In this document: positions 24,480 to 30,989 of the stretch, piece after piece
Numbering within the stretch: the first letter of the stretch is position 1
Layout of the letters: each line of letters opens with the position of its first letter
From: a virus
Length of the DNA: 45,211 nt
Virus record (IMG/VR): IMGVR_UViG_3300047317_000073
Location: 1 to 45,211 of that record
Reading direction: 5' to 3' (one strand)
Position numbers and translations under genes: made by a program
Notes under the pieces: generated by a model
Database searches by the model: none
Seen by the model: the letters and a program-made list of their open reading frames with translations, nothing else
Told to the model about the DNA's origin: nothing

Positions 24480-25004
24480 ATGACAGAGACCACTGTCAAG
24501 GCACCAACGGCTGAGGCCGATGGCGCCACCGAGGCAGAGGCTGCGGCCACACCTGAGAAGCCTGCGAAGACCATGCAGGAGAAGGTGACCGCAGCCATGC
24601 AGCGGCCCATGCCTGAGTTCCACGTTGACTTTGTCAACTGGCTCTCTGGCTACGGCGTGGACGACATTGACCTGCGGTCGGTGCTCGCTACGATGTCGCT
24701 GTACAACGTGTTCCGTGCCACGCCTGAGTTCATCGCCAAGCGCGATGCAGTGAAGGCTGACCGGGCCACGAAGACCAAGCCTGAGAAGGATCTCAGCACG
24801 CTCACGCCTGCTGAGGCCAAGGCTGAACTGGAGAAGATCCAGGCGGCTCAGGTTGCAGCGCAACAGCGTCAGGCCAAGCAGGCCGAGCGTGCCGCTGCGA
24901 TCCAGGCGATGCTGGCTGAGGCTGGCGTCAGCACCGCATCGGATGCCGATGGCGAGGCGGTCGATGAGGTTGCGGTCGATGAGGAGACTGCCGAGGCTTT
25001 CTAG
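24480..25004 (+). CDS. Ala/Glu/Lys-rich helical protein, unknown function
   Basis: A 174-residue protein with a GGAGG leader. N- and C-termini are acidic and Ala-rich; residues about 45-85 are a folded block (PEFHVDFVNWLSGYGVDDID, LATMSLYNVFRATPEFI); about 105-145 a coiled coil (AEAKAELEKIQAAQVAAQQR). Its long structured leader and the strong hairpin after it suggest separately controlled, high expression. It may be a DNA- or host-protein-binding early protein; family not recognised. Confidence 0.6.
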   Translation: MTETTVKAPTAEADGATEAEAAATPEKPAKTMQEKVTAAMQRPMPEFHVDFVNWLSGYGVDDIDLRSVLATMSLYNVFRATPEFIAKRDAVKADRATKTKPEKDLSTLTPAEAKAELEKIQAAQVAAQQRQAKQAERAAAIQAMLAEAGVSTASDADGEAVDEVAVDEETAEAF

Positions 25005-25017
25005 CCCAAGCAGCACG

Positions 25018-25050
25018 GTGGGCCCCAGGGTGACGCGCCCTGGGGCTCAC
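25018..25050 (+). terminator. Strong 13-bp GC-rich hairpin
   Basis: GTGGGCCCCAGGG (25018-25030) pairs with CCCTGGGGCTCAC (25038-25050), 13 pairs with one G-U, loop TGACGCG. There is no uridine tail. Likely a terminator, partial terminator or 3'-end protector for the preceding mRNA. It sits just upstream of ribozyme 6. Confidence 0.6.
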
Positions 25051-25063
25051 CCCGCATGTCACA

Positions 25064-25120
25064 GGACGAAACTTGTTGCCTAGCAACAAGTCCAGCGCTA
25101 GTTGCGCTGCTGACGAGTCC
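25064..25120 (+). ncRNA. Hammerhead ribozyme 6, type II
   Basis: The only copy not near a stop codon (59 nt away, behind the hairpin). Stem II GGAC/GUCC (25064-25067/25117-25120); GAAA 25068-25071; stem III CTTGTTG/CAACAAG (25072-25078/25084-25090); cleavage after C25092; stem I CAGCGC/GCGCTG (25093-25098/25104-25109); CTGACGA 25110-25116, showing the tolerated N7 change. The flank AGATTGACTT is shared with ribozyme 8. Confidence 0.92.
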
Positions 25121-25147
25121 AGATTGACTTCAATTGGAGGATTAGTA

Positions 25148-25603
25148 ATGCGTGCCGCCAAGATTATCATCACCATTGGTGCTCTCGTGACCGTTGCGGG
25201 CATTGCCCTCACGGCATGCGGGGCCAGTGGCGCGACCAACTCGCCTGCCGTCAGCACGACGCCGGTGGCCGAGCAGTCGCAGGCACCGGACATGACGACA
25301 GGGCAGCAGAACGCTGTTCAGTCGGCGCAGTCCTACTTGGACATGGGCAGTGGCTTCAGCCAGGCCGGTCTGATGGAGCAGTTGACCTCCACCTCAGGTG
25401 AAGGCTTCAGCAAGGCAGACGCAACGTTTGCTATCAACAACATCAAGCCGGACTGGAATGAGCAGGCTGTGCTCAGCGCCAAGGGTTACATGAAGATGGG
25501 CGGCTTCAGCCGTGCGTCGCTGCTTGAGCAGTTGACGTCCAAGGCTGGTGCCGGCTTCACCCAGGCGCAGGCGCTTCACGCGCTGAAGGCTGTTGGGTAC
25601 TGA
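25148..25603 (+). CDS. Ltp-like lipoprotein, probable superinfection exclusion factor
   Basis: A 151-residue protein with a lipoprotein signal peptide: MRAAK, a hydrophobic core, and the lipobox LTAC with the acylated Cys at residue 24. After a Ser/Thr/Pro linker come two repeats of the Ltp domain (QNAVQSAQSYLDMGSGFSQA...LMEQLTS and EQAVLSAKGYMKMGGFSRA...LLEQLTS). In Streptococcus phage TP-J34 this domain blocks DNA injection by related phages. It should be displayed on the outer face of the host membrane and stop superinfection. GGAGG lies 7 nt before the ATG, behind ribozyme 6. Confidence 0.8.
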   Translation: MRAAKIIITIGALVTVAGIALTACGASGATNSPAVSTTPVAEQSQAPDMTTGQQNAVQSAQSYLDMGSGFSQAGLMEQLTSTSGEGFSKADATFAINNIKPDWNEQAVLSAKGYMKMGGFSRASLLEQLTSKAGAGFTQAQALHALKAVGY

Positions 25604-25606
25604 ACA

Positions 25607-25663
25607 GGACGAAACCCCATGCGCGCCATGGGGTCCGCACGTGAAGCGTGCGCTGATGAGTCC
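25607..25663 (+). ncRNA. Hammerhead ribozyme 7, type II
   Basis: Three nt after the TGA of the lipoprotein gene. Stem II GGAC/GUCC (25607-25610/25660-25663); GAAA 25611-25614; stem III CCCCATG/CATGGGG (25615-25621/25627-25633); cleavage after C25635; stem I CGCACG/CGTGCG (25636-25641/25647-25652); CTGATGA 25653-25659. Loop I is TGAAG. The flank ATCAGAAA is shared with ribozyme 11. Confidence 0.92.
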
Positions 25664-25685
25664 ATCAGAAAGTCAAGGAGGATGA

Positions 25686-25946
25686 ATGAGTGCGATGATC
25701 ACCGAGGATTGGCAGATCGCATTGTTTGCGCTTCAGCAGGCAAAGCATCGGCTGCGTCTGGAGATCAACACTGGCATGCGCTTCAAGTCAAGCACCGTGA
25801 AAGCGTTGCGGAGTCTGGGATACACCAGCGCTCGCAACAACGTTGGCGCGCTGACTGACCTGGAGTACATGCTTGAGAAGATCGCAGACGGCAAGATGGT
25901 CTACGACAGCAGCACTCACCGATGGAAGGATGTTGGCGATGTCTGA
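25686..25946 (+). CDS. Small helical protein, unknown function
   Basis: An 86-residue protein (MSAMITEDWQIALFALQQAK...). AAGGAGG lies just upstream. Basic helical N-terminal half (KHRLRLEINTGMRFKSSTVKAL), then YTSARNNVGALTDLEYMLEK. Could be a small DNA-binding or regulator-type protein. It overlaps the next gene by 8 nt. Confidence 0.6.
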   Translation: MSAMITEDWQIALFALQQAKHRLRLEINTGMRFKSSTVKALRSLGYTSARNNVGALTDLEYMLEKIADGKMVYDSSTHRWKDVGDV

Positions 25947-26181
25947 GCAGCCGATTGTCGAGCAGCCTGAGAAGGGCAAAGACACATTCGTGGATGAGAT
26001 TCCTGACTGTGACTTCGACAGCCCTGAAGAGCAGGCCAAGGCAACGGTCGATGGTGCGACCATCTTTGGCTACTGGGCGAACATGTGCAACTTCCACTGG
26101 CTGCAGTACGGTCGTGGGCTGGGCACTGGTGTCGGGCAGCGGCTTCACCCGCTTGCTGAGAAGCCTGAGGGTTGGGAGTAA
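25939..26181 (+). CDS. Small acidic protein, unknown function
   Basis: An 80-residue protein. The start at ATG 25939 has GGAAGGA upstream; an earlier in-frame start at 25873 would overlap the previous gene heavily. The first half is acidic (EQPEKGKDTFVDEIPDCDFD); the second half has aromatic residues (TIFGYWANMCNFHWLQYGRG). No family recognised. Confidence 0.55.
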   Translation: MSEQPIVEQPEKGKDTFVDEIPDCDFDSPEEQAKATVDGATIFGYWANMCNFHWLQYGRGLGTGVGQRLHPLAEKPEGWE

Positions 26182-26183
26182 CA

Positions 26184-26240
26184 GGACGAAACCTCATGCT
26201 AGCCATGAGGTCGCAGGCTGAATGCCTGCCTGATGAGTCC
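26184..26240 (+). ncRNA. Hammerhead ribozyme 8, type II
   Basis: Two nt after the TAA. Stem II GGAC/GUCC (26184-26187/26237-26240); GAAA 26188-26191; stem III CCTCATG/CATGAGG (26192-26198/26204-26210); cleavage after C26212; stem I GCAGGC/GCCTGC (26213-26218/26224-26229); CTGATGA 26230-26236. Loop I is TGAAT. Flank AGATTGACTT as in ribozyme 6. Confidence 0.92.
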
Positions 26241-26262
26241 AGATTGACTTGTGGAGGATGAA

Positions 26263-26454
26263 ATGTACGAGACCAGAGACGTCAGCCACCTCACCCTCAA
26301 AGCCGACAGCGATGTCGTCCGTGAGCAGGTCATCCGAATCAACCTTGATTCAATTGACATCGCTGAGAATGTCGACACCGTGCGTCTCGCCGTGATGACC
26401 TCTCGTGGTCGGGTGCGGTCGATGGTGTTCCGGCGTGATCAGGTGGTGTTCTGA
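26263..26454 (+). CDS. Small protein, unknown function
   Basis: A 63-residue protein (MYETRDVSHLTLKADSDVVR...), GGAGG 5 nt before the ATG. Alternating hydrophobics (QVIRINLDSIDIAENVDTVRLAVM) suggest a small beta-rich fold with a basic end. Next gene starts right after its stop. Confidence 0.55.
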   Translation: MYETRDVSHLTLKADSDVVREQVIRINLDSIDIAENVDTVRLAVMTSRGRVRSMVFRRDQVVF

Positions 26455-26697
26455 ATGGCCACGTTGCGCAGCCCCAACGAGTTGGTTGAGGCTGGCATCG
26501 AAATCATGTTGGACGGCAAGGCGCCAGCCAATCGTGATGAGCAGGTGATGCTGATGAACTTCATGGCAGCAAACATCGCCCATGGAGTTGAGCCTGCTGC
26601 CTGCAGGTTGATGAAGACACTGTACGGAGACCACTTTGGTCTCCTCACAGATGACGATGTCGAGCGCATCGCTCTGTACCAGCAAGGTCTGAAGTAA
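26455..26697 (+). CDS. Small helical protein, unknown function
   Basis: An 80-residue protein starting directly at the previous stop codon (TGA|ATG). Helical, with NELVEAGIEIMLDG, DEQVMLMNFMAANIAHG and LLTDDDVERIALYQQG. Co-translated with its neighbour in the two-gene cassette between ribozymes 8 and 9. Family not recognised. Confidence 0.55.
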   Translation: MATLRSPNELVEAGIEIMLDGKAPANRDEQVMLMNFMAANIAHGVEPAACRLMKTLYGDHFGLLTDDDVERIALYQQGLK

Positions 26698-26699
26698 CA

Positions 26700-26756
26700 G
26701 GACGAAACCTGTTGGTAGCCAACAGGTCCGTGGGTAAGGCCCACGCTGATGAGTCC
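26700..26756 (+). ncRNA. Hammerhead ribozyme 9, type II
   Basis: Two nt after the TAA. Stem II GGAC/GUCC (26700-26703/26753-26756); GAAA 26704-26707; stem III CCTGTTGG/CCAACAGG (26708-26715/26719-26726); cleavage after C26728; stem I CGTGGG/CCCACG (26729-26734/26740-26745); CTGATGA 26746-26752. Loop I is TAAGG; flank AGGTTGACTT resembles ribozymes 6 and 8. Confidence 0.92.
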
Positions 26757-26781
26757 AGGTTGACTTGCGTTGGAGGACAAA

Positions 26782-27348
26782 GTGGCATCAATCAAGTGCG
26801 GCAATTGCGGACAGAGCCATGAATCAACGGCCCAGGTCCGTACGTGCTACGCCACCCCCGCAGTGCCCAAGATCACGTCCAATCAAATGGGCTACCTGCA
26901 AAGTCTGATCACCTCACGCGTGACGCCAGATGGCATCAATGGTGAGATGCTCCGTGACTTGAGCAAGGTTGAGGCCAGCAAACTGATCGACAAGATGCTG
27001 GGTCAGCCGTTTGTGACCAACGCTGGGCTCATCCCAGATGACATCCCCGATGGGCGCTATGCGTTCATCGAGGACAAGGTCGCAAGGTTCTACAGGGTCA
27101 CGACAGACAAGCGGAACAACAGGAAAGTCCAGCGAGTGCTGGGTGCTCCTGGTGACTTCAGGTACATGCCGATCCCAAGAACAGAAGCACAGAAAGTCAT
27201 CACGATCATCAAGGATGACCCTGCGCTTCACAGCCAGCTGTTTGGCCATGTTGTTGGGGCGTGCGGGGTGTGTGGCAGCCCATTGACCGATCCTGAGAGC
27301 ATTGAACTCGGCATCGGTCCCATCTGCGCAGGCAAGATGGCTTGGTGA
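26782..27348 (+). CDS. Zinc-ribbon protein with C-terminal DUF6011-like motif
   Basis: A 188-residue protein with a GTG start (TGGAGG upstream). The N-terminus has a zinc knuckle (IKCGNCGQSH, later TCYATP). The middle is basic and helical (GYLQSLITSRV, LSKVEASKLIDKML). The C-terminal CGVCGSPLTDPESIELGIGP-ICAGKM matches the DUF6011 signature (CxxCxxxLxDPxSxxxGxGPxC), a zinc motif common in phage proteins. Possibly nucleic-acid binding; role unknown. Confidence 0.7.
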   Translation: MASIKCGNCGQSHESTAQVRTCYATPAVPKITSNQMGYLQSLITSRVTPDGINGEMLRDLSKVEASKLIDKMLGQPFVTNAGLIPDDIPDGRYAFIEDKVARFYRVTTDKRNNRKVQRVLGAPGDFRYMPIPRTEAQKVITIIKDDPALHSQLFGHVVGACGVCGSPLTDPESIELGIGPICAGKMAW

Positions 27349-27406
27349 GGTCGAAACCTGTTGCCTAGCAACAGGTCCGTGGCTAAAGAGCCATGCTGAA
27401 GAGACC
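27349..27406 (+). ncRNA. Hammerhead ribozyme 10, type II
   Basis: Abuts the TGA. Stem II GGUC/GACC (27349-27352/27403-27406), a compensated version of GGAC/GUCC; GAAA 27353-27356; stem III CCTGTTG/CAACAGG (27357-27363/27369-27375); cleavage after C27377; stem I CGTGGCT/AGCCATG (27378-27384/27389-27395, one G-U); CTGAAGA 27396-27402 (N7 = A). Confidence 0.9.
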
Positions 27407-27423
27407 GGGAGGATTGGTGTTCA

Positions 27424-27642
27424 GTGAACGACAGCAGCAACAGAACGGTGGGTCATGCGAGCAAGCGTGCGCGTGGCTTCAAGGGCAGGCTTACCGTCGT
27501 GCCCAAGCCTCAGCCGGCAATCACAATCAAGCCGGACCCACTGGCGTGGCGCACGGCTGTGCAACTTGCTGGTGGCGACCACAGCCGGTGCGTCGCTCAG
27601 AGTGACGGAACAGTCATGATCTACAACAACTCTGTGAGGTAG
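27424..27642 (+). CDS. Small basic protein, unknown function
   Basis: A 72-residue protein with a GTG start, 11 nt after GGAGG. N-terminal half is Lys/Arg-rich (HASKRARGFKGRLTVVPKPQ), followed by AITIKPDPLAWRTAVQLAGG. Might bind nucleic acid. First of three packed genes between ribozymes 10 and 11. Confidence 0.5.
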   Translation: MNDSSNRTVGHASKRARGFKGRLTVVPKPQPAITIKPDPLAWRTAVQLAGGDHSRCVAQSDGTVMIYNNSVR

Positions 27643-27644
27643 CA

Positions 27645-27818
27645 ATGCCTGAAACGCAGAAGCACAAGTTGAGCCTGTTCCGAGGCAAGGATGGGTGGAC
27701 AAGCGCCTGTCTTTGTGGATGGGTCGGCAGGGTCAGCGGCAGTCGCACATATGCTGAGAATGACGGCGATGATCACATGATCGCTGTCACTCGCAGCGAG
27801 CCAGATGAGGTGGCGTGA
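27645..27818 (+). CDS. Small protein with a CxC motif, unknown function
   Basis: A 57-residue protein (MPETQKHKLSLFRGKDGWTS...). The ACLCGWVGRVSGSRTYAEND block and a later DDHMIAV suggest a small metal-binding fold (Cys-x-Cys and His). Its stop overlaps the next ATG by one base. Confidence 0.55.
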   Translation: MPETQKHKLSLFRGKDGWTSACLCGWVGRVSGSRTYAENDGDDHMIAVTRSEPDEVA

Positions 27819-28024
27819 TGCCCAAGTACATGATCATCTACAGGCTGCGAGATTCAGACGAGTGGCTGATGAACATGGCCTACTTCACGAATCACATTGG
27901 CGTGTTTGAGTATGACATGATCTTCACCATTCGCACTGAGAATGGCGATGACAGTGTTCGTGTCATTGACTTGAACAAGGGCAATGTGACGAGTGAGATC
28001 AAGGATCCACGTTTGCCCAAGTAA
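27818..28024 (+). CDS. Small protein, unknown function
   Basis: A 68-residue beta-rich protein (MPKYMIIYRLRDSDEWLMNM...). An in-frame GTG sits one codon earlier, but the ATG overlap with the previous TGA is the more usual arrangement here. No family recognised. Confidence 0.55.
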   Translation: MPKYMIIYRLRDSDEWLMNMAYFTNHIGVFEYDMIFTIRTENGDDSVRVIDLNKGNVTSEIKDPRLPK

Positions 28025-28026
28025 CA

Positions 28027-28081
28027 GGTCGAAACGCGCCAGCCAGGCGCGTCGCTGGGTCGGGCCCAGCCTGATGAGACC
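28027..28081 (+). ncRNA. Hammerhead ribozyme 11, type II
   Basis: Two nt after the TAA. Stem II GGUC/GACC (28027-28030/28078-28081); GAAA 28031-28034; stem III CGCGCC/GGCGCG (28035-28040/28046-28051); cleavage after C28053; stem I GCTGGG/CCCAGC plus T-G (28054-28060/28064-28070); CTGATGA 28071-28077. It precedes the SNF2 helicase gene, the first large gene of the array. Confidence 0.9.
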
Positions 28082-28105
28082 ATCAGAAACCCATTGGAGG
28101 GCATG

Positions 28106-29923
28106 ATGAATCGCGACAACAAAGTTGTCGTGGATGTAGACCTTGGTGAGAACAAAGTCATCACCATGTCTGCTTATCAAGAGGCTGATCCAGACAAATT
28201 CAAGGCGGCTGGTTTCTCTTGGCAGAAGACCACCAGAATGTGGCGAGCGCCACTGACGATGGACTCATGTCGAGCGTTGCGTCGTGAGTTTGGCAATCGG
28301 CTTGTTCTGTCGCCAGAGATCACTGCGTGGGCGACAGCACAGAAGCAGGCAGATGCTGAGTTGCGTGAACTCGCCAAGGCTTCAGCCGCGACACTGACGG
28401 TCACGCCGACCCTTGCTCCCGCAATGGCCAAGTTGATGGACAACCGCACCTATGAGCAAGTGGGCGCTCAATTCATCAACAAAGCGAATGGCAATGTGCT
28501 CATCGCTGATGAGCCAGGGCTGGGCAAGACTCTTGAGGCCATCAGTGGTCTCATGGAGGCTGGTCGGTGGGGTGGACCGATCTTGATTGCGGCTCCAATG
28601 ACAAGCCTGCGGCCAACATGGCTGCGTGAACTGACAAGGTTCACACCCGATGCTCACATCACGATTGGTGTCCCACCAACTCGTGACAGCGCAGCGGCCA
28701 GGCGAGAGTTGTTGGAGCGGTGGCTTTCTGCGTACCTTGCGACGCCAGACGAGCCACACATCCTGGTGATCAACGCTGAGATGGTCAGGACGGCTGCGGA
28801 GAAGTTCCCAGTCATCGCTGGCATCACCTGGAACGCAATCATCCTTGACGAAAGCCACAAGTATCTCAGTGGCATTCGGAGTGCGCAGAATCTCACCTTG
28901 ACTGGTGAGGCGATGTTGGCTCTCAAGGGTGACTTCAAGATCGCACTGAGTGGAACGCCCATGCGGGGCAAGCCTCGGAATTTGTGGGGCACGCTCCACT
29001 GGCTCAGGCCAAAGCAGTACACGTCATTCTGGCGTTGGGCTGGCCAGTACCTTGTCGTTGAGGAAGGCAAGTACGGCAAGATCGTGGGTGGTTTGAAGCC
29101 AGGCGTTGAGGCTGACTTGTACCACAGCCTGGACGGAATCATGTTGCGGCGCACCAAGTCTGAGGTGGTCAAGGAATTGCCACCGAAGCAGCACATTGAT
29201 GTGATGTGCGACATGACAAAGGAACAAGCACGGCAGTACAAGCAGATGGAAGAGAAGTCATACACCGAATTGGGCGATGAGCGAATCACCGCTGCGGGTG
29301 TGCTGGCAATCATGACTCGCCTGAAGCAGATGGCATCGTGTGCATGGGAGCCTGGGCCTGCTGGTAAGCCCAAGCCGCTCATGAACGCCAAGATGTCTGG
29401 CAAGGCGGCCATGATTGAGCAGATGCTCATCGAGCGTGGCATTGCTGGTGATGCCAGAGAGGGTGACGGCAAGATCGTCATTGCCTCTCAGTTCACAGAG
29501 ATTGTGGACTCACTTGAGAAGTTCCTGGCCGAGATCAAGGTGCCTACCATGAAGATTACGGGTGCCGTGAAGGAGAGCAGGCGGCTGGAGGTCACCCAAG
29601 ACTTCCAGTCAGTCGGTGGACCACGAGTGCTGCTTATGAACACCATGGCTGGTGGCGTGAGCATCACTCTGGATGAGCACTGCGATGAATTGATCATCAT
29701 TGACGAGACGTGGGTGCCGGACGACCAGGAACAACTGGAAGATCGGATTCACCGCGTCTCCCGCATTCACCAGGTGATGATCTACAGGTTGCTCACGACC
29801 GACACTGTTGATGAAGAGATTGATGGCGTCAACATTGCGAAGGATCAAGTCCAGAAGCAATTGCTTGATGGACGTCGTGGAGTGGAATTGGCCAAGCGGC
29901 TACTGGGAGGACAAGCAGCGTGA
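28106..29923 (+). CDS. SNF2-family DEAD/H-box ATPase (helicase-like)
   Basis: A 605-residue protein. An N-terminal approximately 100-residue region (FKAAGFSWQKTTRMWRAP, HARP-like) precedes the ATPase. Motifs: Q-like TYEQVGAQFIN, Walker A DEPGLGKT (135-142), motif Ia AAPMTSLRPTW, DESH near 249, SGTPMRGKPRNLW, then C-terminal helicase motifs (IVIASQFTEIVDSLEKFL, LLMNTMAGGVSITL, VPDDQEQLEDRIHRVSR). Start ATG 28106 gives 5-nt spacing from GGAGG; an ATG at 28103 is also possible. Likely a DNA translocase acting in phage replication or recombination. Confidence 0.88.
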   Translation: MNRDNKVVVDVDLGENKVITMSAYQEADPDKFKAAGFSWQKTTRMWRAPLTMDSCRALRREFGNRLVLSPEITAWATAQKQADAELRELAKASAATLTVTPTLAPAMAKLMDNRTYEQVGAQFINKANGNVLIADEPGLGKTLEAISGLMEAGRWGGPILIAAPMTSLRPTWLRELTRFTPDAHITIGVPPTRDSAAARRELLERWLSAYLATPDEPHILVINAEMVRTAAEKFPVIAGITWNAIILDESHKYLSGIRSAQNLTLTGEAMLALKGDFKIALSGTPMRGKPRNLWGTLHWLRPKQYTSFWRWAGQYLVVEEGKYGKIVGGLKPGVEADLYHSLDGIMLRRTKSEVVKELPPKQHIDVMCDMTKEQARQYKQMEEKSYTELGDERITAAGVLAIMTRLKQMASCAWEPGPAGKPKPLMNAKMSGKAAMIEQMLIERGIAGDAREGDGKIVIASQFTEIVDSLEKFLAEIKVPTMKITGAVKESRRLEVTQDFQSVGGPRVLLMNTMAGGVSITLDEHCDELIIIDETWVPDDQEQLEDRIHRVSRIHQVMIYRLLTTDTVDEEIDGVNIAKDQVQKQLLDGRRGVELAKRLLGGQAA

Positions 29924-30099
29924 GCGAGTTGACAAGGTGTAACTTCTGTATCCTCAACAACATCATCAGACGCTACAGTGGGTCTGGGATCAAGGTTGGG
30001 CTCCAGCCTGCTGAGGATGGCTCTGGCTGGATGGAAGTTTGGGTGGCTGGCCAGCGCCAGGCATCGTTCATGGAATTGACCGATCACTGCGTCTGCTGA
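29920..30099 (+). CDS. Small Cys-containing protein, unknown function
   Basis: A 59-residue protein with a GTG start overlapping the SNF2 stop (GTGA). The RCNFC knuckle near the N-terminus and HCVC at the C-terminus suggest a zinc site assembled from both ends. Beta-rich middle (GWMEVWVAGQRQASFMEL). Coupled translation suggests it may partner the helicase. Confidence 0.55.
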   Translation: MSELTRCNFCILNNIIRRYSGSGIKVGLQPAEDGSGWMEVWVAGQRQASFMELTDHCVC

Positions 30100-30108
30100 G
30101 GAGAAGAA

Positions 30109-30267
30109 ATGGCTGGACGTTCTGGCACCTCTGTTCTGCTGAAGTTCTTCGGCAAGATCGACCCAACACAGACTCTTCAGGCATTTGCTGATGAGACGCA
30201 CGACCTGTCTGACCGTGACTTTGAGCAATTGAAGTCAGGCATTGAGAGCGGCACCTTCACCTACTAG
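30109..30267 (+). CDS. Small protein, unknown function
   Basis: A 52-residue protein (MAGRSGTSVLLKFFGKIDPT...) with GAGGAGAAG upstream of the ATG. Helical C-terminal half (DLSDRDFEQLKSGIESG). No family recognised, but codon use and context support a real gene. Confidence 0.55.
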   Translation: MAGRSGTSVLLKFFGKIDPTQTLQAFADETHDLSDRDFEQLKSGIESGTFTY

Positions 30268-30282
30268 GTCATGGGAGGCAAC

Positions 30283-30369
30283 ATGATCAAGTGGTGGCGC
30301 AGGCGTCGTGCTCGCCGTCGTGCCGAGTATGAGGCATGGGTCAAGTACGACAGTCAGCCATACGACTGA
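30283..30369 (+). CDS. Very small, strongly basic peptide
   Basis: A 28-residue peptide, MIKWWRRRRARRRAEYEAW followed by an aromatic, acidic end. GGGAGG precedes the ATG and the stop abuts ribozyme 12. The N-terminal half is almost all Trp/Arg, which could bind RNA, DNA or membrane. It is short enough that its reality rests on the good binding site and the tight fit between neighbours. Confidence 0.5.
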   Translation: MIKWWRRRRARRRAEYEAWVKYDSQPYD

Positions 30370-30437
30370 GGACGAAACCTGTTGAGGGCCAACAACTCTC
30401 AGCAGGTCGCTGGCTACCTGGCCAGCCTGATGAGTCC
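30370..30437 (+). ncRNA. Hammerhead ribozyme 12, type II, long stem III
   Basis: Abuts the TGA. Stem II GGAC/GUCC (30370-30373/30434-30437); GAAA 30374-30377; stem III is 11 bp including two G-U pairs (30378-30388/30396-30406) with loop CCAACAA; cleavage after C30408; stem I GCTGGC/GCCAGC (30409-30414/30421-30426); CTGATGA 30427-30433. Loop I CCU could touch the AGG of the downstream binding site. Confidence 0.88.
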
Positions 30438-30456
30438 AAATGGGAGGGTGAAGAAA

Positions 30457-30723
30457 GTGAACAACGAACGACGCAAGAAGATTGCTGAGGTTCAGGCCAA
30501 GTTAGAGGCAATCAGCATCATCAACCTGGTGCCTGAACTCCAGGTCCTGCTTGAAGAAGAGCAGTCCTACGTGGACAACATGCCTGAGTCATTGTCAGGC
30601 AGCGAGCGTGCGAGCATGGCTGAAGAGGCTGTGAATGCGCTCGATGAGGCAGTGTCCAATCTTGAGGATGCTGCCAACACGCTCCAGGCGTCCATCGACG
30701 CACTGACCGATGCGGGTGCGTGA
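30457..30723 (+). CDS. Helical coiled-coil protein, unknown function
   Basis: An 88-residue protein with a GTG start 9 nt after GGGAGG. An in-frame ATG at 30382 is rejected because it lies inside ribozyme 12. Almost entirely helical: RRKKIAEVQAKLEAIS, then EEAVNALDEAVSNLEDAANT. Probably dimeric; family not recognised. The stop overlaps the next ATG. Confidence 0.6.
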   Translation: MNNERRKKIAEVQAKLEAISIINLVPELQVLLEEEQSYVDNMPESLSGSERASMAEEAVNALDEAVSNLEDAANTLQASIDALTDAGA

Positions 30724-30989
30724 TGGCCATACCCGCAGAGACGTTCACCATTGAGTATCAGATTGTTCCTGATAATGGTGAGCCATTCCCAATTGAACAA
30801 ATGCAATTCTTCATCGACGGTGTCCCTGAGGACTGGGCCGTCTGTGAGGCCTGCGGCAAGGAGTGCACTGAAGGCTTCAACGGTGAAGTTGTTACCTGCA
30901 CAGCATGCACGTTGCACTTCCTGTTCATGAGTGGCGATGTTCGCATTGTCTCATTCAATGGACAGCCAATCAAGATGGCTGGTGCGTAA
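30723..30989 (+). CDS. Small zinc-knuckle protein
   Basis: An 88-residue protein coupled to the previous gene (TGATG). CEACGKEC and CTACTLHF form a zinc ribbon at about residues 42-66; the rest is beta-rich (FTIEYQIVPDNGEPFP). Its stop TAA overlaps the next ATG by one base. Role unknown. Confidence 0.6.
   Translation: MAIPAETFTIEYQIVPDNGEPFPIEQMQFFIDGVPEDWAVCEACGKECTEGFNGEVVTCTACTLHFLFMSGDVRIVSFNGQPIKMAGA

Noticed and set aside
25619-25858. Open frame across ribozyme 7
   Set aside because: It covers a ribozyme and reads the 25686 gene out of frame; no binding site.
30382-30456. Longer start for the 30457 gene (ATG at 30382)
   Set aside because: This ATG-containing frame lies in stem III of ribozyme 12; the GTG at 30457 has its own GGGAGG.
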